Shown: one piece after another, positions 15,841 through 22,870 of the stretch
Layout: the number at the start of each line of letters is the position of its first letter
How positions within the stretch are numbered: the stretch's first letter is position 1
From: an uncultured Bacteroidales bacterium
GTDB taxonomy: Bacteria; Bacteroidota; Bacteroidia; Bacteroidales; P3
Direction of reading: 5' to 3'
Assembly: GCA_937915785.1 (NCBI GenBank)
Contig: CALGGY010000033.1
Span: 1 to 29,077, forward strand
DNA: 29,077 bases
The notes under the pieces: model-generated
What the model was told of the DNA's origin: nothing
Databases searched by the model: none
Seen by the model: the letters and a program-made list of their open reading frames with translations, nothing else
Made by a program: the position numbers and the translations under genes

Positions 15841-16641
15841 ATGATAAACATGTGTGTTTTTTTTGAATATTTATGAGTTCCTCCGCCGCAAAATTGAGGA
15901 GAAAGCCGCATGGAAAAACATGCGCCAACTTGCACTGCTTGCCAACGCAGGATATAGAAATGGCTTTTCGAGACGTCAAATACTTACCGATATGTACGCT
16001 TCTGGTCGTGGATACAAGTACCAAAACGGAGGCAACGCCTTGACCAAAACCCTATCGAATTGCATTGACAGTGGCAAGAGTTTCGACAACATATTGCAGG
16101 AAAATGCCGTATTTGCAAGGAATTTCACTCCACACCAGATTTAAGTGGCAAGGAAGTGGTACAATCGTGAGAAATCCAACCAAAAGTCGCACCCGTTCCA
16201 AACCGGTTTTCATGTTTGCCTACAGGAATGCAACCACAGACATCTTATTTGCATTATGCTCCGATAGCAGACGAAACACAAAGAGAGATTTTGATAAAAA
16301 GAGAAGTGCGGAAAAAAGAAGTAAAAAGAAATTTTCTTCGAGATATTCATGCAAGAGAAAATGCTCTCAATAAAGGTCTGCGTGTTAATAGTACCACCGG
16401 CACTGTATGGTATCCCTACGATTTGTATGAAGGTGGCCCAAAAACAATTTGTGGCGGTCTTCAGTTAAACGACGGCGAGGAAGTTACAAATGTCGTCAAT
16501 AGACAGGGATATTTGACCAATGAACAAGCAAAACGTTTTTTATTTTTTAAGTGATGCTTACGACACTCACTATAACAACGCAAGGAGAATACGAAAAAGA
16601 AGAACAGCTTCTAAAAAAACAAAATGATTACTGACTACATT
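15841..16641 (+). pseudogene. Frameshifted remnant, possibly phage lysozyme-like
   Basis: Coding-like sequence is spread over several frames. From ATG 15841 the frame breaks in a run of eight T (15857-15864); with one T fewer it would continue into FLNIYEFLRRKIEEKAAW, open to 16144. After a TAA the same frame gives KWYNREKSNQKSHPFQTGFH, which then shifts near 16213 into PTGMQPQTSYLHYAP...ADETQREIL, open to 16554. That part contains TGTVWYPYDLYEGGPKTICG and GYLTNEQAKRF, reminiscent of phage-type lysozymes (WYPYDS.EGG.KTIGYGH). It breaks again in a T-rich run, beyond which SDAYDTHYNNARR would continue to 16634. Catalytic residues cannot be assigned. Either this is real decay, or there are several homopolymer errors in low-coverage sequence. 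Confidence 0.45.
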
Positions 16642-16675
16642 GTCCAAAATGTGTAGGAGACACATAATCTCAATA

Positions 16676-16752
16676 ACTCCACACAAGAAACCGATAGGTT
16701 TCGCAGTGTGGGGTAAGGGATAGCCATACCACGCAGCGTCCTAAAAGGACGC
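16676..16752 (+). other. Strongly folded non-coding stretch upstream of ribBA
   Basis: Two near-perfect hairpins lie side by side. The first (16676-16714) has a 9-bp outer stem ACTCCACAC/GTGTGGGGT with one G-U pair, a small internal loop, and a 6-bp inner stem GAAACC/GGTTTC closed by GATA. The second (16736-16752) has a 7-bp stem GCGTCCT/AGGACGC with an AAA loop. Between them GGTA...TACC could also pair. No open reading frame covers the region. It does not match the FMN riboswitch I would look for ahead of a riboflavin gene. It may be a small RNA or an end of a mobile element. Confidence 0.45.
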
Positions 16753-16838
16753 GACATTGGGACTTTTTGATATAATTCAGGCCTGTGTTTTATTAGAGCG
16801 AAAGAAATCCAACTGTGGAAAACCTCAAAAATAGTTTT

Positions 16839-16864
16839 AGGCAGCTCAAAAGGCCGCCTTTTTA
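16839..16864 (+). terminator. Probable intrinsic terminator before ribBA
   Basis: GGCAGCT and AGGCCGCC form a 6-7 bp stem with one mismatch and a CAAAA loop, followed by five T residues. It lies downstream of the folded stretch and 80 bases before the ribBA promoter, so it would end a transcript that has no intact gene. Confidence 0.5.
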
Positions 16865-16941
16865 TGCTCCTGCAAAGTGGTTGAAAAACAGCTGTTTCGT
16901 ACTTTTTCACCGCTCGCGGGGCACAGTTCGCAAAAAAATCG

Positions 16942-16949
16942 TACCTTTG
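16942..16949 (+). promoter_or_regulatory. -7 element of ribBA
   Basis: TACCTTTG matches TAnnTTTG and lies 47 bases before the ribBA start. No clear -33 box is seen. Confidence 0.5.
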
Positions 16950-16996
16950 CACAACCAATAAATTATATATATTATTTCTAACATACTGACTGACTG

Positions 16997-18208
16997 ATGG
17001 AAACTAAATTAAACACCATAGCCGAAGCACTTGAGGACATAAAGGCCGGCAAATTTGTAATAGTTGTCGACGACGAGGACCGCGAAAACGAAGGTGATTT
17101 CATCATCGCTGCCGAAAAAATAACATCCGAAAAGGTGAATTTCATGCTCAAAAACGGTCGTGGCGTGCTATGCGCCCCCATCACCGAGCAGCGTTGCCGC
17201 GAGCTCGACCTCGACATGCAGGTGAGCAACAACACCTCGTTGCTTGGCACCCCCTTCACCATCACTGTTGACCTGCTTGGCAACGGCTGCACCACCGGCG
17301 TTTCCATGCACGACCGCGCCATGACCATCCGCGCCCTGGCCGACCCCGCCACCAAAGTCTCCGACCTTGGCCGCCCCGGACATATCAACCCCCTGCGCGC
17401 ACGCAACGGCGGTGTGCTGGTACGCGCCGGACACACCGAAGCCGCTGTGGACCTCGCACGACTGGCCGGACTAACCCCCTGCGGAGCACTCATCGAAATC
17501 ATCAACGACGACGGCACTATGGCACGCTTGCCACAGCTTATGGAAGTGGCCAAACGCTTCGACCTCAAGATAATAGCAATAAAAGACCTTATCGCCTACC
17601 GCATAGCCAACGAAACGCTCATCCGCAAAGAGGAGGAAGTGTTCCTGCCCACCGAATGGGGCGATTTTCAGCTTATTGCCTACACCCAGCTCAACAACAA
17701 CGCCACACACCTTGTGCTGAAAAAAGGCACATGGGAAAAGGACGAACCTGTGCTTGTGCGTGTGCACTCGTCGTGCGCCACGGGCGACATTTTTGGCTCG
17801 TGCAAATGCGACTGCGGAGCCCAGCTGCATTACGCCATGCAGCAGATAGAGAAAGTGGGCAAAGGCATGGTGGTGTACATGAGCCAGGAAGGACGTGGCA
17901 TAGGACTGATAAACAAACTGCGCGCCTACCACCTACAGGAACAGGGACTCGACACAGTGGATGCCAACCTGCAACTCGGGTTTAAAGCCGACGAGCGCGA
18001 CTACGGCATCGGCGCGCAGATACTGCGCGACCAGAACGTTACAAAAATGCGTCTCATGACCAACAATCCCGTGAAACGCAACGGACTGGAGGGCTACGGC
18101 CTGCAAATTATTGAAACGCTGCCAATTATCATCACACCGAACAAATACAACGAAAAATATCTCCGCACCAAACAGGTGCGTATGGGGCACCATCTGGATA
18201 TGAAATAA
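16997..18208 (+). CDS. ribBA: Bifunctional DHBP synthase / GTP cyclohydrolase II
   Basis: Catalyses both entry steps of riboflavin synthesis: ribulose 5-phosphate to 3,4-dihydroxy-2-butanone 4-phosphate, and GTP to the diaminopyrimidine precursor. The 403 residues fit the fused enzyme. The RibB domain (~1-203) carries VVDDEDRENEGDFI (metal and substrate acids, ~25-38), GRGVLCAPI and RAGHTEAAVDLARLAGL. The RibA domain (~208-400) carries the zinc cysteines in SSCATGDIFGSCKCDCGAQL and the GTP loop YMSQEGRGIGLINKLRAYHLQ. Both halves appear complete and active. The gene stands alone behind its own promoter; no FMN riboswitch is apparent. Confidence 0.97.
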   Translation: METKLNTIAEALEDIKAGKFVIVVDDEDRENEGDFIIAAEKITSEKVNFMLKNGRGVLCAPITEQRCRELDLDMQVSNNTSLLGTPFTITVDLLGNGCTTGVSMHDRAMTIRALADPATKVSDLGRPGHINPLRARNGGVLVRAGHTEAAVDLARLAGLTPCGALIEIINDDGTMARLPQLMEVAKRFDLKIIAIKDLIAYRIANETLIRKEEEVFLPTEWGDFQLIAYTQLNNNATHLVLKKGTWEKDEPVLVRVHSSCATGDIFGSCKCDCGAQLHYAMQQIEKVGKGMVVYMSQEGRGIGLINKLRAYHLQEQGLDTVDANLQLGFKADERDYGIGAQILRDQNVTKMRLMTNNPVKRNGLEGYGLQIIETLPIIITPNKYNEKYLRTKQVRMGHHLDMK

Positions 18209-18282
18209 ACCGCGTTGCATAACTGTTTGAACATCAGTATTGTATATGCTTGTAACATGGCAACGTTGATAAAAACAAAAAA

Positions 18283-18318
18283 TATTTTTGCATAAAAGTA
18301 AAAAAAAGTGTATTTTTG
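18283..18318 (+). promoter_or_regulatory. Tandem -7 elements of the zapA operon
   Basis: TATTTTTG occurs at 18283-18290 and again at 18311-18318. The TTTG that ends the first copy (18287-18290) is 20 bases before the second, so it can serve as the -33 box of the downstream promoter. The second would start transcription about 25-30 bases before the ATG at 18352. Confidence 0.6.
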
Positions 18319-18351
18319 CAAACGTTTTTAAAGTTCCGTGTAAGAAAAACG

Positions 18352-18687
18352 ATGCTCGATTTCGAAACTAAAATATCAGGTATTGACTACAAAATCAGGC
18401 AGCTGATAGAGTCGAAAAAAGAACTTGAAAAAAAACTTTCGGAAAGCGAGCAGCGGAACAGGGAACTTGAAACTCAAATATATAATAACAATTTAATAAT
18501 TAAACAATTAGGAGAAAAAAACAAAATACTTAATTTAGGAAACACAATAAGCGACAAAGGTGATACAACGGAAATAAAAATCAAAATAAATCGTCTGATA
18601 AGGGAAATAGACAAAAGTATTGAGTTATTGACAAAAGTCGAGAAAAAGCATGAAGGAGACCTTCCCGATAACGGTAGTTGTGCTTGA
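18352..18687 (+). CDS. Small coiled-coil protein preceding zapA
   Basis: A 111-residue protein, almost all predicted coiled coil over residues ~5-65 (IRQLIESKKELEKKLSESEQ, RNRELETQIYNNNLIIKQLG) with a second helix at ~75-105 (IKINRLIREIDKSIELLTKV). There is no signal peptide or membrane segment. I do not recognise a named family. A coiled-coil gene directly before zapA and overlapping it by 38 bases recurs in Bacteroidetes, and a ZapB-like or FtsZ-ring-associated role is a reasonable inference. The ATG at 18352 is preferred because an in-frame TTG 36 bases earlier lies within the promoter element. Confidence 0.7.
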   Translation: MLDFETKISGIDYKIRQLIESKKELEKKLSESEQRNRELETQIYNNNLIIKQLGEKNKILNLGNTISDKGDTTEIKIKINRLIREIDKSIELLTKVEKKHEGDLPDNGSCA

Positions 18688-18937
18688 CCGGCCATACAAA
18701 CTGAGGGTGAGCCCCAGCGAGGAGGAAACAATACGAAAAGCCGTTCAGATAATCAACAAACGTGCCGAAGAATACAAAAAACAGTTCGCATACAAAGATA
18801 TGCAGGATATTTTGGCAATGATGAGCGTGGAAATGTCAACAAAAATAGTGCAACTCGAAGAAAACGAACAGTACGTGAACTTAAAACTGATGACCAAACT
18901 GCAAGAGATAGAAAACGTATTGGATCAAGAGCGATAA
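18650..18937 (+). CDS. zapA: Cell division protein ZapA
   Basis: ZapA bundles FtsZ filaments and stabilises the division ring. The 95 residues begin with the ZapA N-terminal beta domain (ITVVVLDRPYKLRVSPSEEE, then IRKAVQIINKRAEEYKKQ) and end in the long coiled coil that mediates tetramer formation (~60-95, MSTKIVQLEENEQYVNLKLM). The length is typical. The start lies 38 bases before the stop of the coiled-coil gene, which implies translational coupling and a joint role. A 6S RNA gene follows, as it does in many bacteria. Confidence 0.88.
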   Translation: MKETFPITVVVLDRPYKLRVSPSEEETIRKAVQIINKRAEEYKKQFAYKDMQDILAMMSVEMSTKIVQLEENEQYVNLKLMTKLQEIENVLDQER

Positions 18938-18983
18938 AACAATATAAAAGACATACCTAAGACAATTTATAACGATGAGGAGT

Positions 18984-19213
18984 ACTGTACCGGGTGGACC
19001 CAGTTTGTAAACTCATCAATTTATTTTTACAAACCGAGTAAGCTCATGGGAGTGGATGTTGTTTTTCTGCAAAGGTTTTGAGAATCTGGTTTATAGCAAA
19101 CCCGCTATTCTTGCAAAACACCGAAAAACGGTCATAACAGAAGCCCCCGGCACTCAAATCCTACTTTTTAGAGTTTACCAAAACTCTTGCGAAACCCGGT
19201 GCAGTTTTTTTTT
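18984..19213 (+). ncRNA. ssrS: 6S RNA
   Basis: 6S RNA mimics an open promoter and binds the RNA polymerase holoenzyme. The evidence is structure and position. A 12-bp closing stem pairs 18984-18995 (ACTGTACCGGGT) with 19194-19205 (ACCCGGTGCAGT), with one G-U pair. GTTTGTAAACTC then pairs with GAGTTTACCAAAAC. An apical arm pairs GTTTTG, AGAAT and GGTTT with AAACC, ATTCT and CAAAAC, leaving a large central unpaired region. This rod with a central bubble is the 6S hallmark, and zapA - 6S - rny is a known gene order. At ~230 bases it is somewhat longer than E. coli 6S. Nine T residues (19205-19213) follow the closing stem. The short ORFs here are spurious. Confidence 0.8.
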
Positions 19214-19273
19214 CACATCGCCGTTGCACCTGCAAGCCTACAGCACCTGTTTCCTGCAAAACAAATAAAAAAC

Positions 19274-20827
19274 ATGTCAGTACCATTAGTTATTATTATT
19301 GCGGTTGTAGCTCTGCTTGTTGGTGGAGCGATAGGTTTGTTCCTCACTCGCAAAGTGCTGAGCGACAAACTGCTCGCCAAAAGCAAACAAATTCTTGTAG
19401 ATGCCGAAGCCAAGGCCGAAGTGATAAAAAAAGACAAAATTCTGCAAGCCAAGGAAAAATACCTGCAGATGAAAAGCGAATACGACAAACAAGTGTCGGA
19501 ACGCAATGCCAAGATAGCCGCCAACGAAAATAAGGTGAAACAGCGCGAACAGGCTCTGGCACAGAAAGTTGAAGAACTGCAGAAGAAAAGCGTCGAACTC
19601 AAGGGCGTGAGCGAGAACCTGAACCAGCGCATCGAGGTGCTCAACAAACGTCAGGCCGAGGTGGACAAAATATACAAGGACAGCGTGAAAAAGCTGGAAC
19701 ACATAGCCTCCATGACCGCCGACGAGGCCAAGGAAAACCTTATGGAGATGATTAAGGAAGAGGCCAAGAGCGAGGCATCGGGCTATATTATGGACATTGT
19801 AGAAGAGGCCAAGATAACCGCCAACGAGCAGGCCAAAAAAATCATCGTGCAGTCCATACAGCGCACCGCCACCGAAACGGCAATAGAAAACACTGTGTCG
19901 GTGTTCAACCTCGAAAACGAGGAGGTGAAAGGCCGTATCATCGGTCGCGAAGGCCGCAACATACGTGCCTTGGAATCGCTTACAGGCGTTGAAATAATCA
20001 TCGACGACTCGCCCGACGCCATCATACTCTCCGGTTTCGACCCCATACGCCGCGAGATAGCACGCCTGTCGCTGCACAAGCTTGTTACCGACGGACGCAT
20101 ACACCCCGCACGTATTGAAGAGGTGGTGTCGAAAACCCGTAAACAGATAGAACAGGAGATAATAGAAACCGGCAAACGCACATGCATAGACCTCGGCATT
20201 GTGAACATGAACCACGAGCTGATGCGTATGGTGGGACGTATGAAATACCGTTCGTCGTACGGTCAGAACCTGCTGCAGCACTCGCGCGAGGTGGCCAACC
20301 TTTCGGCAACCATGGCCTCGGAGCTTGGTTTGAACCCCAAACTGGCCAAACGTGCCGGACTGCTCCACGACATCGGCAAAGTGCCCGAAAACGAACCCGA
20401 CCTGCCCCACGCTCTGCTGGGCATGAAACTGGCCGAAAAATTCAAAGAACGCCCCGAAGTGTGCAACGCCATAGGAGCACACCACGACGAAATAGAGATG
20501 ACAAGCCTCATAGCACCCATAGTGCAGATATGCGACGCCATTTCCGGTGCCCGTCCCGGCGCCCGACGCGAGGTGGTGGAAGCCTACATCAACCGACTGA
20601 ACAAACTGGAAGAGATGGCCATGACCTACCCCGGAGTGGTGAAAACCTACGCCATTCAGGCAGGCCGCGAACTGCGCGTTATAGTCGGCGCCGACAAAGT
20701 GAGCGACGCCGAAGCCACACAGCTCTCGCTCGACCTCTCGCGACAGATTCAGAACGAGATGACCTACCCCGGACAGATAAAAGTTACCGTTATACGCGAA
20801 ACTCGCGCCATAAACTACGCCAAATAA
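19274..20827 (+). CDS. rny: Ribonuclease Y
   Basis: A membrane-anchored endoribonuclease that starts mRNA decay. From MSVPLVIIIAVVALLVGGAI the protein has 517 residues, the normal length. Order of parts: N-terminal membrane helix (~4-25), long coiled coil (~30-190, rich in Lys/Glu/Gln), KH RNA-binding domain (~210-275, EVKGRIIGREGRNIRALESL), and an HD metal-dependent phosphohydrolase domain (~330-430) with LLQHSREVANLS and GLLHDIGKV. The upstream frame is open for 29 more codons but runs into 6S RNA, so the ATG at 19274 is the start. No promoter motif is visible between 6S RNA and rny; read-through past the 6S end is possible. Confidence 0.96.
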   Translation: MSVPLVIIIAVVALLVGGAIGLFLTRKVLSDKLLAKSKQILVDAEAKAEVIKKDKILQAKEKYLQMKSEYDKQVSERNAKIAANENKVKQREQALAQKVEELQKKSVELKGVSENLNQRIEVLNKRQAEVDKIYKDSVKKLEHIASMTADEAKENLMEMIKEEAKSEASGYIMDIVEEAKITANEQAKKIIVQSIQRTATETAIENTVSVFNLENEEVKGRIIGREGRNIRALESLTGVEIIIDDSPDAIILSGFDPIRREIARLSLHKLVTDGRIHPARIEEVVSKTRKQIEQEIIETGKRTCIDLGIVNMNHELMRMVGRMKYRSSYGQNLLQHSREVANLSATMASELGLNPKLAKRAGLLHDIGKVPENEPDLPHALLGMKLAEKFKERPEVCNAIGAHHDEIEMTSLIAPIVQICDAISGARPGARREVVEAYINRLNKLEEMAMTYPGVVKTYAIQAGRELRVIVGADKVSDAEATQLSLDLSRQIQNEMTYPGQIKVTVIRETRAINYAK

Positions 20828-20851
20828 CAACAAACGCAAATAGCCATCTAT

Positions 20852-21724
20852 ATGACTGATTTGGTGATACATTGGGCGGCTGACCCCGTAATATTCCACA
20901 TAGGCTCATTCGGCCTGCGGTGGTACTCTCTATTTTTTGCCGTAGGTTTTATCCTGGCCTATTTCATCCTGCTAAAGATGTTCCGCCACGAAGAAGTGGA
21001 GTCCAAATATCTTGACAAGCTCACCATAACAATGTTCATAGCACTGCTGGTGGGCCTGCGGTTCGGGCACTGCATTTTCTACGAATGGGGCTATTACAAA
21101 AACCATCTGCTCGAAATAGTGCTGCCTTTCAATCTCGAAACGGGCGAATTTACCGGCTATCAGGGACTTGCGAGCCACGGCGGAGCCATAGGCATACTGC
21201 TTGGGATGTGGTGGTATTGCCACAATACCAAGATGAATCCAATTTGGATTTTGGACCGCCTTGTGATAGTGATACCCCTTGTGGGAGCCTTTGTGCGCTG
21301 CGGCAACCTGATGAACTCCGAGATATATGGCGTGGAAACCTCGCTGCCGTGGGGCTTTATTTACGAACGCAACCACGAAACCGTTCCCAAGCACCCAACC
21401 CAGCTCTACGAAGCCCTGTCGTATCTCATCATCTTTGCTTCGTTGCTGATATACTACGTCCGCAAAAGCGGCAAAATACGTCCAGGACTGTCGTTCGGCA
21501 TTTTCCTCACCGCTTTGTTCGGCATACGGTTCCTGATAGAATTTATCAAAAACGACCAAGTGGATTTCGAGGCGGAAATGGCCTTGAACATGGGCCAGAT
21601 ACTGAGCATACCCTTCGTGATTGCGGGAATTGTCTTTATCATCCTTTCGGCGACAGGCAAATTCTCCGACAAGGTGTTTTACAAAAAACAAACCGAAGCC
21701 AACTCTGCTAAAACTAAAAAATAA
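20852..21724 (+). CDS. lgt: Prolipoprotein diacylglyceryl transferase
   Basis: Transfers diacylglycerol from phosphatidylglycerol to the lipobox cysteine of prolipoproteins; polytopic inner-membrane enzyme. The 290 residues include about seven hydrophobic segments. Family landmarks are GLRWYSLFFAVGF, GLASHGGAIG (catalytic-region His, ~110), VRCGNLMNSEIYG (Lgt signature with the essential Arg), HPTQLYEAL and GIRFLIEFIKNDQ. It follows rny by 24 bases and precedes gpmA by 12, on the same strand. The lipobox-bearing LptC encoded upstream would be one of its substrates. Confidence 0.96.
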   Translation: MTDLVIHWAADPVIFHIGSFGLRWYSLFFAVGFILAYFILLKMFRHEEVESKYLDKLTITMFIALLVGLRFGHCIFYEWGYYKNHLLEIVLPFNLETGEFTGYQGLASHGGAIGILLGMWWYCHNTKMNPIWILDRLVIVIPLVGAFVRCGNLMNSEIYGVETSLPWGFIYERNHETVPKHPTQLYEALSYLIIFASLLIYYVRKSGKIRPGLSFGIFLTALFGIRFLIEFIKNDQVDFEAEMALNMGQILSIPFVIAGIVFIILSATGKFSDKVFYKKQTEANSAKTKK

Positions 21725-21736
21725 AATATCACAACA

Positions 21737-22483
21737 ATGAAAAAACTAATACTTATCCGCCACGGCGAAAGCGAATGGAACAAGCTTAACCTGTTTACCG
21801 GCTGGACCGATGTGGACCTTACCGAAAACGGTTGCCGCGAAGCCTTCGAAGCTGGCAAACTGCTTAAAAAAGAGGGTTATCGCCCCGAAATATGCTTTAC
21901 ATCTTATCTCAAACGTGCAGTAAAAACCCTGAACAATGTGCTGGATGCCTTGGATATGGACTACCTGCCCGTGGAGAAAAGCTGGCGCTTGAACGAAAAG
22001 AGCTACGGTGCCATACAGGGCCTCAATAAAGCTGACACTGCTGCCAAATACGGCGAAGCACAGGTGAAACTGTGGCGCCGCTCCTACGACGTGCAGCCAC
22101 CCGCCCTTGTCATGGACGACGAGCGCAGCCCTCGCCGCGACCCGCGCTACAACGAGCTTAGCGACAGCGAGATACCACTTACCGAATCGCTCAAAGACAC
22201 CATAGCACGACTGATGCCCTACTACAAAGACACCATACTGAAAGCCTTTGAAACACACAACGAAATCATGGTAGTGGCACACGGCAACAGCCTGCGCGGC
22301 ATTGTGAAAGAGCTCCGGCAGATGACCAACGACGAGATTATCGAATTCAACATTCCTACAGCAATACCCTACATTTTTGAGTTGAACGACGATTTTTCGG
22401 TGAAAAAACACTTTTTTTTGGGCGATCAGGAAGAAATTGCCCGCAAAATGCAAAGTGTTGCAAATCAGGCGTTAAAGAAATAG
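21737..22483 (+). CDS. gpmA: 2,3-bisphosphoglycerate-dependent phosphoglycerate mutase
   Basis: Interconverts 3- and 2-phosphoglycerate in glycolysis. The 248 residues match the cofactor-dependent family. LIRHGESEWNKLNLFTGWTD holds the phosphorylated His9; RLNEKSYGAIQGLNKADTA holds the catalytic Glu; WRRSYDVQPPAL and VVAHGNSLRGIVKEL (second catalytic His) complete the active site. Together with eno near the left end it covers two consecutive glycolytic steps. It is the last gene of the rny-lgt-gpmA run. I see no clear hairpin terminator after it. Confidence 0.97.
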   Translation: MKKLILIRHGESEWNKLNLFTGWTDVDLTENGCREAFEAGKLLKKEGYRPEICFTSYLKRAVKTLNNVLDALDMDYLPVEKSWRLNEKSYGAIQGLNKADTAAKYGEAQVKLWRRSYDVQPPALVMDDERSPRRDPRYNELSDSEIPLTESLKDTIARLMPYYKDTILKAFETHNEIMVVAHGNSLRGIVKELRQMTNDEIIEFNIPTAIPYIFELNDDFSVKKHFFLGDQEEIARKMQSVANQALKK

Positions 22484-22506
22484 GGGCGGATAAAAAAGAA
22501 AAAAAA

Positions 22507-22538
22507 TTTGGTGGTTTCGGAAAAAAGTAGTACTTTTG
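22507..22538 (+). promoter_or_regulatory. Promoter of the tRNA cluster
   Basis: TTTG at 22507-22510 and TACTTTTG at 22531-22538, separated by 20 bases, give a full Bacteroidetes-type promoter about 40 bases before tRNA-Ser. Confidence 0.75.
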
Positions 22539-22579
22539 CAAACCGAAATTTGACAGAAATTTGACATAGTTTGACAGAC

Positions 22580-22667
22580 GGAGAGGTGGGTGAGTGGCTG
22601 AAACCAACAGTTTGCTAAACTGTCGTACTCGATTAGGGTACCGGGGGTTCGAATCCCCCCTTCTCCG
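22580..22667 (+). tRNA. tRNA-Ser (anticodon GCU)
   Basis: An 88-base class II tRNA. Acceptor GGAGAGG pairs with CTTCTCC (one G-U). The anticodon stem-loop CAGTTTGCTAAACTG has GCT. A long variable arm (around TCGTACTCGATTAGGGTACC) and the T arm GGGGGTTCGAATCCCCC follow. The CCA end is not encoded. Confidence 0.96.
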
Positions 22668-22690
22668 CAAAAAACAATTCTGGGATAGGA

Positions 22691-22765
22691 CGGGATGTAG
22701 CGTAGTCCGGTTATCGCGCCTGCTTTGGGAGCAGGAGGTCGCAGGTTCGAATCCTGCCATCCCGA
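22691..22765 (+). tRNA. tRNA-Pro (anticodon UGG)
   Basis: Acceptor CGGGATG pairs with CATCCCG. The anticodon stem-loop CCTGC-TTTGGGA-GCAGG gives TGG, and the T arm is GCAGGTTCGAATCCTGC. No encoded CCA. It follows tRNA-Ser by 23 bases. Confidence 0.96.
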
Positions 22766-22796
22766 CTTCAAATAACAGGTTTTTCAAAAAACACAA

Positions 22797-22870
22797 GGTC
22801 TTGTAGCTCAGCTGGATAGAGCAACTGCCTTCTAAGCAGTAGGTCCTGCGTTCGAATCGCAGCAGGGTCA
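22797..22870 (+). tRNA. tRNA-Arg (anticodon UCU)
   Basis: The cloverleaf has the D arm GCTCAGCTGGATAGAGC, the anticodon stem-loop ACTGC-CTTCTAA-GCAGT (TCT) and the T arm CTGCGTTCGAATCGCAG. The acceptor stem GGTCTTG/CAGGGTC is unusual in having three G-U pairs. The last three bases (22868-22870) are also the rsgA stop codon on the other strand. Confidence 0.93.

Noticed and set aside
16640..16996. FMN (RFN) riboswitch ahead of ribBA
   Set aside because: The region is structured but I cannot find the conserved RFN core; the hairpins are followed by a terminator before the ribBA promoter, so they are probably not in the ribBA leader.
19056..19268. 70-residue forward ORF between zapA and rny
   Set aside because: It lies inside the folded 6S RNA and has no protein-like pattern.
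19286..20899. 537-residue reverse ORF opposite rny
   Set aside because: Antisense of a clear RNase Y gene, caused by codon bias; low-complexity His/Phe/Val/Gly composition.
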